A stretch of 64,000 nt of DNA, taken from NCBI RefSeq assembly GCF_047663525.1, contig NC_092600.1, positions 5,886,001 through 5,950,000 on the forward strand. The letters are read 5' to 3'. The notes under the pieces were generated by a model that saw only the letters and a list, made by a program, of their open reading frames with translations, did no database searches and was not told the origin of the DNA. Positions 24,379-44,100 of the stretch are shown here, piece after piece. Each line of letters starts with the position of its first letter. Position 1 is the stretch's first letter. The position numbers were made by a program, and so were the translations under genes. Source of the stretch: Anas platyrhynchos (Eukaryota; Chordata; Aves; Anseriformes; Anatidae).

Positions 24379-27300
24379 GCTGTGCTTCTCCCCATCGTGG
24401 GACCGTGCCTGGAAGCCCCCCGGTCTCTCAGCACAGCCCCGCAGCCCGGCCCCACACGTCTCCGTCCCACAGCCGCGCTCCCAGCAGGTGCCCACCGCCA
24501 TCACCTCTCTGCCCCTTGCAGCCAGCGCCCGGCCAAGCTGTGGGGCTCATGGAGCCCCCATGGGAATTGCCCCTCTGTTTGGGGGGCAATTCACTGCCAC
24601 GACACAACACAGGTGCCTGTGTTTGGGTGTCTGGGCTCTCCTCCTGTCCTCCTGCTGCTGCCCGGCTCACGGAGCTAACAGGGAGTGAGGAGGAGCAGGG
24701 CTTGCTTTCCCCAAACCCACCACCCCCTGCGCAACTTCACGGCTCTGCAAGCTCCTGGCTCCATCAGGCCTCGCATCCCTCGGGGTCCCCCAAGCTTTCC
24801 ATCCCCAGTGTGCCGCACTGGGGGCTGTGGAAGAGCAGAGGGAGCAGGACGAGCTGTGCAGGGTGGATACGAATGCCTTCGCTCCGCAGCATCGGGCATC
24901 AGGCTCCGAAGGGCTCCTGACCTCTGTGCGGTACCAGGGGATGATGCAAACCGGCACTGGGAGAGGTCAGAGCCGAGCTGCAACGTGGGCACGAAAGGCG
25001 TGGGTTGTGAGGCCTGCGGTGTCCCCACTCCCGAAGAGCATAAGCGACGTTAATTAAAAATAATAAAGGATTAAAGGAGATCCAGACAGCGCAGCCAAGA
25101 AGCGCCGTAATGGTCCACTCCTGGCACTTGGCGCGGCTTTGCTGTTCTGGCTGGAGTCTCCAGAAAGCACCTTATAATCCCCTCTAGAGGAGATCCTGGT
25201 ATTTAGTCAGCCAGGAGTGAACTCCCGGAGCTTTAATGCGTAGCTGTATTCTTTCCTGCCCAAAAATCTTTTGGTTTTTGTCTCCGCCTTTGCCTTTGTG
25301 CAGACAGGTTGTCCCCTCTCGCTGGGGGACAGCCCGGGGTTCCCAGCGGTGCCGAAGCCGTGCAGCTTGGCCACTGCTGTCACCTGGAAGGCTTTGCTTC
25401 TCTCCGAGGCTGCTGCTGGGGATGTGTAGGGTCAGCTCACCCCTCCTGGCGGGCTGGGGTTCTCCTGCGAGCAGGGGCTTTCCCTCCCCACGTCCCTGCT
25501 GGGTCCTCACACTACCTGCACTCACAGGCTTGGGGAGCCAGCGCTTTGTCAGCAGCAGCCTTGAACCAGCAGCTCTGCCCTGAACCAGCAGCTCTTCCTG
25601 CAACAAAGCAGCATCTTGGTTCCTTCAGCCTCAGCAGTGTGTGTGTTTTACCGGGGCTGAGCTGGCTCATTTGGGGCTGAGGCGCGAGCAGGGAGCTGAG
25701 TGAGCTCCGTGCCTGCTCCCGCTGGCCGCGCGTGCGGGGAGCACGGCGGAGGAAGGGGGTGTTTTCCAAATCCAACAGCCGGGAGGAATTCGATAGGAAA
25801 TAAGCTCCTCGCTTCTGAGGGATCTTGCCGTGGGTGGAGAAGAAGAAGGAAATTAAACAATAGCAAAAAACGTGCGTGGCGTGACAGGACAGGAAAAAAA
25901 AAATCCTCGCTGGCCTCTGGCGGGGTGGCCGAGCATCTTCTCTCCGCCCGTGTGAGCACGGGGAATGACGAAGGTGGCAGCAGCGATGTTTGTATGGGAT
26001 GTCCCTTTGTGTACCGCATCAGTGTACACGCATCAGTGTGTGGGTACACTTCACCCCAAGACCCCATCCCACTGTCTGTGCGAGCCCACCTGCGGGCTGC
26101 AGCCGGCAGATCCCCCCCGTGCTGCATCCCCTGGCTGCGGCGGGGCACGGGCGGTGCTGGCAGGGCTCCGACACGCTGCGTGTTTCCCCTCTTTCCCCAT
26201 TTCCTGTGTCTTTGGGGAGCTGGTGGCTCCGTTTTGTGTCTGTTTGAGGTGGGGATGGGAAACCCATCCCAGCCCAACAGGCTGCCTGTTAGAGGTGGGC
26301 TCGTTCCTTCCTTTTTCTTTCGGCGTCGAGCTGTCAGTGCTGTAAAGCGGGGCGGATTTTAACGTGCTGTTGGTGGTAACGGCAACAGCAGAAGCAAGAA
26401 AGATGCCTCACAAGTCAGAAACTAGGCTGGAGCGAAGGGAGAATGATTAATATTATTTTTCTCAGTGCTGTGTCCTGGTGAAATATCGCGCCGCCGAGCT
26501 GCAGAGGTGGCACCGGCTGTGGGGGTGCCTCTGCCAGCGGCGCACGGCGAGGGAAGGCGCCTTCCACCCTCCTCCCCGGCACGAGGCAAACACTTTCTGC
26601 TTGCTTAACGGCCTCGTGTCAGCTCCTTCAAGTTCCTTCTCCTTGCAAATGGTATTTTGGGCTGCCTCTTCAGCGGAGGAGGTCACGGAAAGGGGGAGCC
26701 AGGTAGCAAGGTGCTAGCAGGGGGCGTGCGAGTCCCCAGCGGCTGGGCTCGGTGCGGGGGCTGTTTGTAGGGGGCTGGCTGGGAGGGGATTGTGCCTTCC
26801 ATGTGTGTATATATATTATATATATTTAAATCTCTTGCAGAGAGGCTGGTGACGTAGATCTTGCTGGAATTACGGTAGGACTGAAGGCAGGGAGAAGCAA
26901 AATATCGGGGTCCTTCATCTTGCGATGACTTTATGGCCACAGAGGGTTGCGGTTCCCAGTCTATGGTGTGTGGTTAGCCCTGCTGGACCTTCTGGACCTC
27001 AGGCCTCCTCCTGGGCTCCTCCAGTGCCAGGAGGTGGTGCAGTGCTGCTCTTGCCTTTTCCATTTTTACGGTGCCTGACCCATGCGTGCAGGTGGTTTCG
27101 GAGCAGGAGGAGGCAGGGAGTCGTGTCGTGGGGTCAGGGCGGAGGGGACGTCAGCTGCTGCTTTCTCAGGGCCTGTCGCAGACTTTGGGGCCCCCGGGTG
27201 AAGACAGGATCCCCGAGTGCCTCCTCACGAGGACTGCGTGTGTGTTGGGCCCCCCGCACGCCCTCGCTGTGCCCGTCCTGGTGCATGGAGGAGCGGAGCC

Positions 27301-27863
27301 GCCGTCGCCACCGCCGGACCCCTGGCGAGGCTGGGTGAGTCACGGCGCGGCTGGAAGGAGAGGGCAGCTGGTGATTCATTTTTGTTTCCCTGCAAAAAGC
27401 CATCGACTGGAATGGCAGGGCTGGCAGGAGGCGAATCGATCCGCAGCCGTAAAATCCTGCCTGAGCCTGCAGGCTGGGCAGCGAGGGGTGCTGGGGTGGG
27501 CTGGGGTGGGCGGCTGCTTTGGGGTGAGCGTGGGGCAGGTGGAGGCAGCAGCGGGATGCTGCGGGTGGGATCACTCCTCGTGCGTTTGCTCGGAGCCCCT
27601 GAAGAGGAGGAGGACGAGGCAGAGCTGATGCAACAGGTTGCACGTGGGAATCCTGCTGGGTTCGTGCAGCCTGGGGACCTGCAGCCCCGATGCTGCGCTT
27701 ACGGGGGACAAATTGGGCTTTACCAGGGGTGGGTGAGAGGCTGGAAATAAATCCCGCAAGTGCCCCCTGTGCTCTGCACCTGCTCCCGGGCTCTGTTTGT
27801 GTTTCTCCTGGGCTGGTGGGCACCGCGGCCGCCTCTGCTACATTTTAAGGGTGGCAAAGTTTG

Positions 27864-28013
27864 GGCGGAGAGGTAATGTCTTTTATTAGCCCGGCTAATA
27901 CCTTTAGGAAAAAGCAGATGTGCTGTGGGGCCGGAGGAATGCCCGCGTGCCCCGGCCGTGCCAGCTTTCCCAACTGCCTCCATTGGTCTAATAAAAGATC
28001 CGACCTCTGCCTG
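27864..28013. repeat. Inverted repeat pair sharing CTAATAAAAGA core
   Basis: The left arm (27864-27902), read on the - strand, contains GGGCTAATAAAAGACATTAC followed by CTCTCCGCC; the right arm (27981-28013), read on the + strand, contains GGTCTAATAAAAGATCCGAC followed by CTCTGCCTGG. About 80 bp lie between them. The arms match over roughly 28 bp with a few differences. It may be the worn ends of a palindromic non-autonomous DNA element, or two copies of one old repeat. I cannot name the family. Confidence 0.55.
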
Positions 28014-28860
28014 GGCTGGCCCCCGACCTTGGGCCAGGCAGCGTCCCTCCAGCCTGCCCCGAGGGGCTGGATTTGGGGAGCCACAGCCTTCCTTGGAGCT
28101 TCCCCGGCCCTTCAGAGGCTGCCCCTGGCTGCAGGGCGGATAGAGACCGGAGGGAGCATCCCCAAAAGCTCTGCGAGGAAGGGGCAGCTTGTGGGGGAGA
28201 AGCTGTGCAGACCATGAGCTGAGCCCTCCCTCCTCTTCAATTTGCAGTAGGACCAGGGAAAACCTGGTCAAGCAGCGCTGGAAATAGCAAAAGTTGGCAT
28301 TGGAGGGGGTTTAATTGGTGTTTTTTGGGGTTGGTGTCCTCATAGCAGGTGACAGTGCAGTGTGACTCCTTGCCTGCTCCCAGGAAAATCTAAAAATTCA
28401 CATAAGATTATTTTCCTTTAGTCCTTTCTCTTCTTGAAGGTGCTTGAAATTCAGACCCTGCTCATCCAGAAAGGCTCTTGGACTCTTGGAGAAGCAGGAG
28501 AGCGGACACGGCGCATTTCAAAGCAGTAAAATCTGATTCATCGAGGGGATTTTTCCTTCCCCCGTGCACCCACTTAAAATTCACGGAGAGTTTTGTCAGT
28601 CAGAACCCGTTTCAATTAACAGACAAAAGAAACTCTCCTCGTTAAGCGTCTCTTTCAATTAGGGTTGGGGCGAATTCCCCAGGCTCCCCTTCCTAACGCA
28701 GGTTCCTCATGAGTGCAGGCGTTCCTGAGGCTTCAAGGGCAAAAAATCCACGCCAGGAGGAGGAACCTACAGAGCTCCCCAGCCTTTCTGGGGGAGCCCC
28801 GATTCTAGCCTGGCCTTGGGCTCCTGGAGCTGGGTTCAGACCCCAAATCTCCACGTGGTG

Positions 28861-28908
28861 TCCTTGGGCTGGAAGGGACCTTAAAGATCACCCAATTCCA
28901 ACCCCCCA
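28861..28908 (-). mobile_element. CR1 LINE fragment (3' end region)
   Basis: Read on the - strand, GGGTGATCTTTAAGGTCCCT and the following TCCAGCCCAAGG match the conserved 3' end of CR1 retroposons (GATGATCTTTAAGGTCCC). Only about 48 bp remain and the terminal octamer repeats are absent. It is an old 5'-truncated piece, the normal state for CR1 in birds. Confidence 0.8.
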
Positions 28909-31811
28909 GAATCACCTTGGGGTGCCCGTGGGGCTGTGCGAGACCCCAGGGCCTGTGGGGGGGCAAACAGAGGCGTTGGAGGGGCAGAAGCATTTGCAAA
29001 TTGCTGAGCTGAGCAATGCAATTAATGTCCTGCCCCTAAATCCTCGTCCAGCCAGGCTTAACCCCGCGGGCTCGCTTACGTGCGGGAGTGCGGTGCTTAT
29101 CCCATGTGCCGGCCCTGCTGCGGGATCCGGGAGCCTGGGGCCACGTCCCCATCCCAAAATCTGGGGGGACAGAAGGGAGAAGGGTCCCTGGGGGGGCAGG
29201 GCCTCCGAAGGGTGCTGGTGGGGCGGGTGGGATGTTTGGGGAACATCTCCGCGGGTTGTCTGAGCGATGGGGCCTGCGAGCTGCTGGGATTGGGGTCTGG
29301 GCACGGGGTCCTTGCCCTTGTGGGGCTGGGGGCTGCCCCCTAGGAAGATCGGTGCTCACTGCCTCCCCTGCAGCCCTTCCCGAAGCCATGCAAGGGAGGC
29401 ACGGGGGAGATTTGGCCCCCCCTCGGCCACATCACTCCCTCCTTTCAGAGCTCCCCCCCTCCGTGCCGGGCCAGCTGATTTATTTGAGGTCAGGGCTCCT
29501 GCACCCCCTCGATCCGTGCTGCTTGTACCTGTGGCCGGAGCCGTGGCACCCCCGGTAAATCACAGGCTGCCGTGATGCTGATGCTGTTTGTCAGCCTCCC
29601 GGATTACGAGCACCGGCGCTAAGCCAGCTGCCAAGCGGGTGCTCCCCGCGTGGGGGAACGTTTTTCTTCTCCCTCTTCCCCTTTTTTAGCTCTGCCCTTC
29701 AAAATTCAAAGGGACGGAGGTGTTTTCACAGCCCTTCCTCTTGTGGTCCTTTCTGGTTTAGCCCTGCTCTGTGCCACGGTGCCCGGGCTTTGTTCTGGGC
29801 TGTGCCCCTACCCGTGGGGCTGGGGCTGCAGGGTTTTTGGCTGCTGTCTCTTCAATAACCACCGTGGGTTGCAGGAGGCACCTGAGCAGCTTCTGAGAAC
29901 CAGGTTAAGAGGAAGTTTAGCTCCCGCTGTCCCCTTGCCAGCTCTTTTGATTATTTTTTGTTTTCCTATTTTACTCTTTCGGTTTTGTTTCTTCTTTTTT
30001 TTTAGAAAAATAGAGCAAAACCGTTGGTGTGCGGAACAACTCCTGGTCTTGGACCTAAACCCACGGCAGGCTGGCAGTGGGATCTGACAGTGCCGTGCTC
30101 CCAAACACGAACCCGGCAGCTCTGCATCCTCCCCTCCCTTGCTGGGTTACTCCTGGTGGCTGCAAGTAACAGGAGAAATAAATCCAGGCGACAAAATCAT
30201 CTTTATTAACGACTTTTTCCATTAAGTTTCATATTCTCTTCCCATTTAGCTCCCTGGGGAGGAGGCAGCGGGATTCCTGCGGCTCCCAGACCCCCGGGAC
30301 ACCGGGGCTGGGGGCTCGGGTGCGGGGCAGCCTTGCTCCCCGAGGAGGCAGGAGAGAGGCAAGGGTGTCATTGGATTGTTTATTTTGAAACTGGGGGGAA
30401 ATGAAGGAGAGAAAAGCCCTCGCAGGGTATTTTTAGCGCCAGCAGTGTTTCGGGGCCAGGAGGGAGGCATTCGGCTTGGCGCTTCCCTCTGTAGGGTAAA
30501 GGGTGAGCTCCGTGCCCTCTGTGTCCCTGTGTCCACCCCTTTCCCTCGCTGCCCCATGTTTGGGTGCTGTTTTTTTCCCCCAAAACTTCAGGTTTTTTTA
30601 TTTTCTTTCATTCTCCCATTTCCGGGAGGTTTGGGGAGCAGCCCGGGTGCGGGGCAGCCCTTGCAGCAGGTAAGGGCAGGAATGACAGGATTACCCCGCA
30701 AAGCCCCAGCGTGTAATCCCCGTTCAGCTGGCCACGTTTAATCCCGTTACCGCCCGGATTAGCTTCGTCTGCCCCCTGCCCAGCCCGGCCTGGCTGCGCC
30801 CCCAGCCTGCTCCCTCGGGGAAGGGGCTCGGCCCGGAGCTGTGCGTGGCCCCGACACCCCTCGAGCTCCTCGTGGGGAGCTCTGCCTGGCAGCGGGGCTT
30901 TGCATCATCCCCACCACCTGTTTTTTATTCTTTTTTCCCCCTGAAATGCCCTGCCAGAATCAGGATCGGTGCCAGAATCAGTGGTGTCTATTCCTTTTTT
31001 CCTCCTCTTTTTTTAAGCAGCCCTTTTACAGGGAAAGGGGAAAAAAAAAAGAACAATTCCCAAGGTCGCTTTGGCTCCACGGGGACGCCCCCGCTCGCCT
31101 TCGCCTTCCCCTCGGCTTTGTCTTGCTGACCTTGGTGGGATCTGCCCGCGGCGCCTGGCTGCCTGCCCTCAGCCCTCCCCTGCCACCGGCCGTGCCTGGA
31201 AGGGGGCTGCGGCTCGGGGACGTGTGGGGCGAGGAGGGCAGCGGGGTCCTGGCCGTCCAGAGGGGCTCTTTCATCCCTGTACCAGCCCCTGGCCTCCCTG
31301 CTCGCCCCGCTGCCAGCTCTGTGCCTCCAGCCTCCCCCTCCTGGTGCTCGGGGTCCCGCAGGATCTAAAAGGGGCGCTTGGTTTCCCTGCTCCTGCTTCA
31401 TTCCTGGAGCAGCCGGGCTCTCGCTGAGTGCCATAAAGCGGGGAGAAAGCGGGCACGGCGCGTGCCGAGGGACCCGACCGGCACAGAATAAAAGGGTGTG
31501 GGCCACGTGCTCGCAGCAGGGAAGGGAGGAGCGGCACTGCTGCGTGGTAGAAAGGCTCAGCCGGATCCCGGAGCTGAGTTTGGGGCTGCTGGGGACCCCC
31601 CGGTGCCCCCACCAACACCGGGACCTCGCGGCACGTGAGCATCCCGGCCCCGCTGCACGCTCGAGGCGCTTTCACTGCAAGCCCCAGCACGCCGGCACCT
31701 CTCCAAGGGAGCTGCCGGAGCCTCACGCCTGCCTAAACCACCTCCAAATCACAGGGCTGCGCTCACCGTGCCCCCCTCTTTGTCCTCTCACCCCTTTTTT
31801 CTCTCTTGCAG

Positions 31812-32223
31812 GACAGCGCGCGGAACCGGGAGCCCCGGGGAGCCGCCATGGGCGCCCGCCCGCCCAGCGCCGCGCCGAGGCCGCCCGCCGCCCCCTCGCC
31901 CCTCTGAGCCCATGGAGCTGCTGCTGCGGGGCCGCGGCCGCTGCCGCCGGGATTTCGGCTGGCCACGGGGACCCTCGGCGCCTCTGCCATGGTGACATGA
32001 AGCGGGCGGCGAGGGACGCCGGGCTGCCGGAGGGGAGAGAGCCTGCGCGCGCACGGGCGCCCCGCGGGGCTTTTTAATTTATTCTTAGTCGCCTTGCTCC
32101 AGCTCCTTCGGCTCCTTTTCGTATCGCGGCGGTGGTGGACGTCTCTTCCCCTCCCCTGGGGCTGGAGAGGGGAGGGGAGCGGGCAGGGCTTTTGGGGGCC
32201 CCGACTCGCCCGTGGATGCAAGG
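31812..32223 (+). promoter_or_regulatory. NDST1: NDST1 5' leader (start of exon 2) with five upstream ORFs
   Basis: The exon opens after a strong pyrimidine tract and TTGCAG at 31811. Before the main ATG at 32224 there are uORFs at 31848-31907 (19 codons, context GCCGCCATGG, optimal), 31912-31995 (27 codons), 31989-32000 (3 codons), 31997-32077 (26 codons) and 32216-32227 (3 codons, its TGA overlapping the main ATG). The leader is very GC-rich. Mammalian NDST mRNAs are reported to have long structured leaders under translational control, which fits. Confidence 0.75.
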
Positions 32224-39345
<7,122 letters not shown>

Positions 39346-40152
39346 CTGCCGCCCCCAGCACCAACACGGCCCTGAGCAATATCCAGCTGCGGCCTTCCAG
39401 GGGACCCCCGCAGCACCCCCGCAGCCCCCCGAGCGGGGCTGCCTGGGCACCGGGCTCCTGGCCCAGCACCGCCGCCTCTCCGCCTGCCCCACGGCCGTTT
39501 TGTTTCTTGTTTTCTTCCTTTTTAATTCCGGGGCCTGGTGGTGAGGTCCTTTCCCGTCCCGCTCTGATGGGAGAAACTGGGAATCGGCACAAATTCCTCC
39601 TTTCTCAGCCCAAAACTGGCCCTGAGTCCCCTGGGCCTGCGAGTGGTGGCAGAGCTGCTGTGCCTCCTCGGGAGGTGATGGAGGAGCAGCTCCGGGCGTG
39701 CTGGAGGTGACTGGTGCTGAGCTGGAGCAGAGGAGAGGAGCTGCTGGAGAGCCGACACACGAAGTGACCCTGCCCCTCACGGCAGGAATCGGGGATTTTC
39801 TGGAATTCCCCCCAAACCCAGCTCTAAAAATCGGGAAGAAAGGCGTCGTTTTGTTTCACGGACTCGGATGCTGTTTCCTTGGTCGTCTCTGTTCGTTTTC
39901 ACTCTCCTCCTCCTCCTCCCGGTCCGTGAGCAGTGCGGGGGCACCGCTGTGGAGCAGAAAAAGGGTGCGGGGTGCTCGCAGCCCCTGCCCGAGGTGTTTT
40001 ACACCTGTGGTGGTTCCTGTGGTACAGCCCCGAGGCGCCCGGCGGCCTGCGGGACAAGGCAGACTTTGAGATAACTTCAGTCGGAAGGATGCTGAGAACT
40101 TGGAACCTCTTGAATATTAAAAGCTAAAAGTATTTTAATAACATCGGGGCGT

Positions 40153-40167
40153 GGGGGGGGGGGGGGG
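40153..40167. repeat. Poly(G) run (15 G)
   Basis: An uninterrupted G run within a longer G-rich stretch, about 30 bp after the ATTAAA at 40116. It could act as a quadruplex-type pause element downstream of that signal, or be plain slippage. Confidence 0.9.
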
Positions 40168-40495
40168 CGGGAGGGGAGGGCTCGTTTCGTTCTCGTTTTG
40201 TTTTAATTCGGTGCCAGAATTTGTACCTGAACCCCGAGGGTTTTACGTGGTCTCGGCTGTTACACGCGACGGGGACAAAATTGGGGGGGTGGGGGTGGTC
40301 TGGGGCAGGTTTCCCAACCACAGCCGTGTCTCCAGACTGCAGCGGTGACGTGCAGGAGCTGCAGCCCCGCTTCTGCCTCTCCCTCACCCCCCATCCGTGT
40401 GTCTGGGTGTCTGCTGCCACCTCTCAGCAGCGGGGTTTGCCAGCGTGTCCCCGTCCCCGTCCCCATCCCTGGCTGTGAGCGTGCACCAGGCTGTG

Positions 40496-40521
40496 AGTGT
40501 GTGTGTGTGTGTGTGTGCGCG
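40496..40521. repeat. (GT)n microsatellite
   Basis: About eleven GT units followed by GCGCGTGC in the NDST1 3' UTR. Confidence 0.93.
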
Positions 40522-41128
40522 TGCACCAGTGCCACCACTGAGCCATACTGGGCTGCTGTGGGGAAGGGCCTCAATTATTTCCTCGTGGCCTCTCCGGGAT
40601 GCGTGTGCCAAAGGCTGGGGCAGGGAGCAGCTGGGGTGCAGGGGGGGGATTTGGGTGCTGTGCGGCCCCAAACTGCCTGGTTTTGGGGCGCAGCGCGGGC
40701 ACCCCCTTCCCGTGGGGACCAGGGGGCTGCCTGCCCCCCTCCCGGGCAGCACAGCATCGCCGGAGGAGCATCCAAAGGTACGGGAGAGGATGGGGAGGAG
40801 GGAAGGATGCGTGCTGTCTGCAGCCCCAGGGATATTTGGGGTCGCACGGATGAATTTGGGGTGCTGGGGACCCGAGCCAGCCCCCGCCGTGCCCAGCACC
40901 CAGCCAAATGCAGGCAGTGAGGGGAGAGCAGCAGAACCGTGGGGCTCTTCCCCCCTCATTTCACATTTTGGAGGATGGAGCCCTGCTCCCTGTGGGGCCC
41001 CCAAACCTTTTCTTTGTGCATGAAGCTCTGCAGGGGCCGCTCTGCCCCTCCTCGGCTCCGTCCAAGCCCGTCCCCGGGGTTGCGTTCAGAGCGTGCCAGT
41101 CACTGCTGTAAGGTCCTGATGAACTGCT

Positions 41129-41140
41129 AATAAAAATAAA
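41129..41140 (+). terminator. Tandem poly(A) signals for NDST1
   Basis: Two AATAAA hexamers back to back (41129-41134 and 41135-41140), followed by a G/T-rich segment. It is the last good signal before a long stretch without one. Confidence 0.65.
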
Positions 41141-41164
41141 AGGGGGTGCGCTGGTTTTAGCCGC

Positions 41165-44100
41165 TGCTTGTGCCTCGTTCCCTGCTCTTCTGGCTGGAAG
41201 GAGACGTCCTGCGTTTCCAGGAGAGCTCCTGGTTTCCAAAATTTCTGCCTGGGGTTGGAGCTTTTTTGGGGTGCTGGGCAGGAGCAGCACCCGTGTAGGG
41301 GCTGGGGGAGGCGGGGGGAGCCAGGGCTGTGCTGGGGCTCGCGGGGCCTCGTGTCCCTTTTTTCCCCCAAGCATAAGCAGGAAGGGAGTGAGGCCCCCGT
41401 CCTCGTTTTCCTTGAGGTCTGGGCCCCGTGGGGGTCCCCGGTGCTCGGATGGAGGCTGGGGGTGCTGGGAGGTGGCACCCGGCCCTTTTGGACCCGGTCC
41501 CATTCCCATGGCACAGATCTGCTTTGGTGGTTATGGCCCCAGGCAGCCCGAGGGCTTGGGGAGGATTTGGGGAGGAAAGAGGTGGATTTGGGAGCAGCCT
41601 CACGGCTCCATGCACGAGGTGGCAGCAGCCGTCTAGCGCTGGACCCGGCCGCGCTGCACAGCCCGCAGCGAGCACCCGCAGCCCTGTCCCCTTCCCCAGC
41701 CTCGTGTCCCCTGAGCTGGGACCACCCTGTGCTCCCCCTGCTCCCAAATTGGGGCACAACACGGTTTTTGGGGTGCTGATGATGCACACACCGGGCAGAG
41801 ACGGCTGCAGCAGCCCCTGGGCAGGGGTAGGGCACAGCTTGCAGTGCCCCAAAATCCTGCCCCGGACCCCAAAACCCTGCCCCGCACAGCACAGCTTCAC
41901 GGCCATAAGCGCTGGGGCTTTGGGGGCTCCATCTGGGGAGCCCACTGGCCTTTTTTCCTACAGAGCCAGCCCGCCTGGCTGCTGCCTTCCCCCTCCTCCC
42001 TGGCCCCTGCAGAAAGCTGGAGGAAACGTAGCCGGAGCCTAATTAATCCCAGCCGGGCAGCGGTGGGGTTTGTTTGAACCTGTCCGAGTGACAAACGATG
42101 TGCGGGGCCGGAGTGGAGGGGGCCACCGCCTGCCCCGGGGCTGCCCGCTCTGCTTTAGGGTTTTAATTTTCGGCTGTGCTGGAGCAAATCCCAGCCACGC
42201 GCCCTGTGCCCGTTCCCTGGGGTTTTCTCCCCAAAATGGACCTGCTCTGGAGAAGGTGGCCCAGCCCCAGTGTTGGCACGAGGTCCCCCTGTCCCCTGCC
42301 AGCTTGGGGCTGTGCACCCCCCCGCCTCACCCAGCCTGCTGCAGGTGGGACCAGCTGCTGCCCGGAGTTAATTGCTTGTTAATTAACGGGGTCAGGAGCT
42401 GGACGGGGCGGCTGGGGCGTCGTGGGATGCGCCTCGGGGCTCAGCTCCTTGCAGCAGCCCCAGCGTGTGGGTGAGGAAGAGGAGGAGGAGGGCAGCAGGC
42501 AGGAGGAAGGCTCCGACCTCCCCTGGCCCTTTGGCACCGGGGGTGTTTTCCAGCTCCTGCGTCTGTGGAAAATGTGCAAACGAGGCGAAATCTGGGCCGG
42601 GCTGGGCAGGGGCCAGGGGCTGGAGCGGCTGGGGCTGGCGGGGCGCTGCGGGGAGAAGCGGGAGCCCCGGCCAGCGTTTTGGGGGACCCAGCACCGCTGC
42701 ACCCGGAGGTGCTCCAGCCTCCCCCTGCGGGCACTCGATGCCCTCGGTGAGCCACATGGGGCTTCAGGCCCTCCACGAGGCCACCCTGAGCCGTGCCTGG
42801 CACATCCCCGCGTCCTGACGCATCCCCTGGCCGTGCCGTGGTGCATCCCGCATCCTCCCTGGGTGCTCGGGGGTGCACAGGGGTGCTCCGGAGGATCCCC
42901 GCTGCAGGAGCGGTGCCCAAAAAACTGGTACACGGTGCCGGGCACCCCACGGCCTCGGCAGAGCCGCGTTGGGGCCAGGCTCTGGCCGGGAGAAGCGCAG
43001 TGCTCCCGACAGCCCCGTGCTGCCGTTCTGGCCGCCAGGAGCGGGGCTTGGCAGGAGGGGACGGAGGAGCCCGGCTCCAAAAGCTCCCGCGGAAGGTTCT
43101 CGAGGGGGAGCGGGAGCTGCAGGAGGAGAGGGAGAAGCCGTGAGATTCCCGGGTTTCTGCCCGGGAGTTCTGCCTGATCAGAGGGCTGGCGAGCTGGGTG
43201 ATTTATGGCCCCCTGCTCCCCCATCTGCTACCAGGGAGCGCGGCTCAGCTGCACGGTGCACAGCCCGGGGAGGGAGAGCCTTAACGTCCCGCTCCTAAAG
43301 GAGGGAGTTTGCAGCTTCACAGCCTTGCTTGAGTTAGAAAAACCCATAAACGTGTCTTGCCGAGCCTCGTTGGGGGGCGAGGGGGAAGGCAGGGGCTGGG
43401 GATGGGCTTTGTAGCACCTCGAGCCGGCACAGGGGTGCAGGGGGCCGGGGTGGATGTGCTGCTGTGCCAGCTTTGAAATCAAGCTTTGCAGAGCCCGCGG
43501 TTGGTGGAAATGAGAGTGACTGCCACCAGGAACCGGCCTCCGGAGCTGCGTGGAAGCATCGAGCAGGGCAAGAGCAAACCTGCCCGGGCTGCAGCCCTGC
43601 AGCGGGCACAGCCACGGCAGCTGCTCCCTCGCAGGGCGCAATAGGGGCACCCTGGAGCATCAGGGACCCACTTGGAGCATCAGCTCCGGGGCAGCCCCGC
43701 TCTCAGCTCCATCCCAAAGCCTCCCGTGGGGCCCCAGGTCCCATGCCTGGACCCAAACATCCCAGGGAAGAAGCCATCGGAAGGTGCCCGGTGCCTGGAG
43801 AGCTTTCCAGGGGACCTACAGTGAGGCTGGGCTTGTTTAGAGAGGGTGATTAAAGAAGAGCCTCTCCTTGAATGAGAGCCATGCAAAATATTTCTTCTGA
43901 TGTCCCGTGACTCCAAGTGACGTAGTTACATGTCCTATAAAGCGACGCCGGAGCCTGGTATCTGAAAAATGTCCACGGATTTTTTCCTGCACTGGGGGCT
44001 GCGTCCTGCACCGCCGGCACAGGGCACGAGAGGGTTTTTTGGGGGCGAGGTGTCCCTGCGCCAGGTGCCGTGGGTGCTCCCTGCACCTTCTGGCACAGCC

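Larger units (their letters stand above)
24379..31811 (+). other. Putative NDST1 intron 1
   Basis: No coding exon is recognised in this 7.4-kb stretch. It contains a TA-rich patch at 26805-26831, an inverted repeat pair at 27864-28013, one CR1 fragment at 28861-28908 and a T-rich patch at 29940-30005. It ends in a long pyrimidine tract and AG at 31810-31811. Confidence 0.55.
39346..41160 (+). other. NDST1: NDST1 3' untranslated region
   Basis: The UTR runs from the stop (TAG 39343-39345) to the paired AATAAA hexamers at 41129-41140, about 1.8 kb. An ATTAAA at 40116 may give a shorter form of about 0.8 kb. It contains a run of 15 G at 40153-40167 and a GT repeat near 40500. Confidence 0.6.

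Noticed and set aside
23433-24470. A 345-codon - strand frame with Asp-Gln repeats, and a 250-codon + strand frame with Leu-Val repeats
   Set aside because: Both are created by the six-base TCCTGG array, which contains no stop codon in any frame.
32212-32223. An in-frame GTG start four codons before the NDST1 ATG
   Set aside because: The ATG at 32224 has A at -3 and gives the family-typical N-terminus; non-ATG initiation has no support here.
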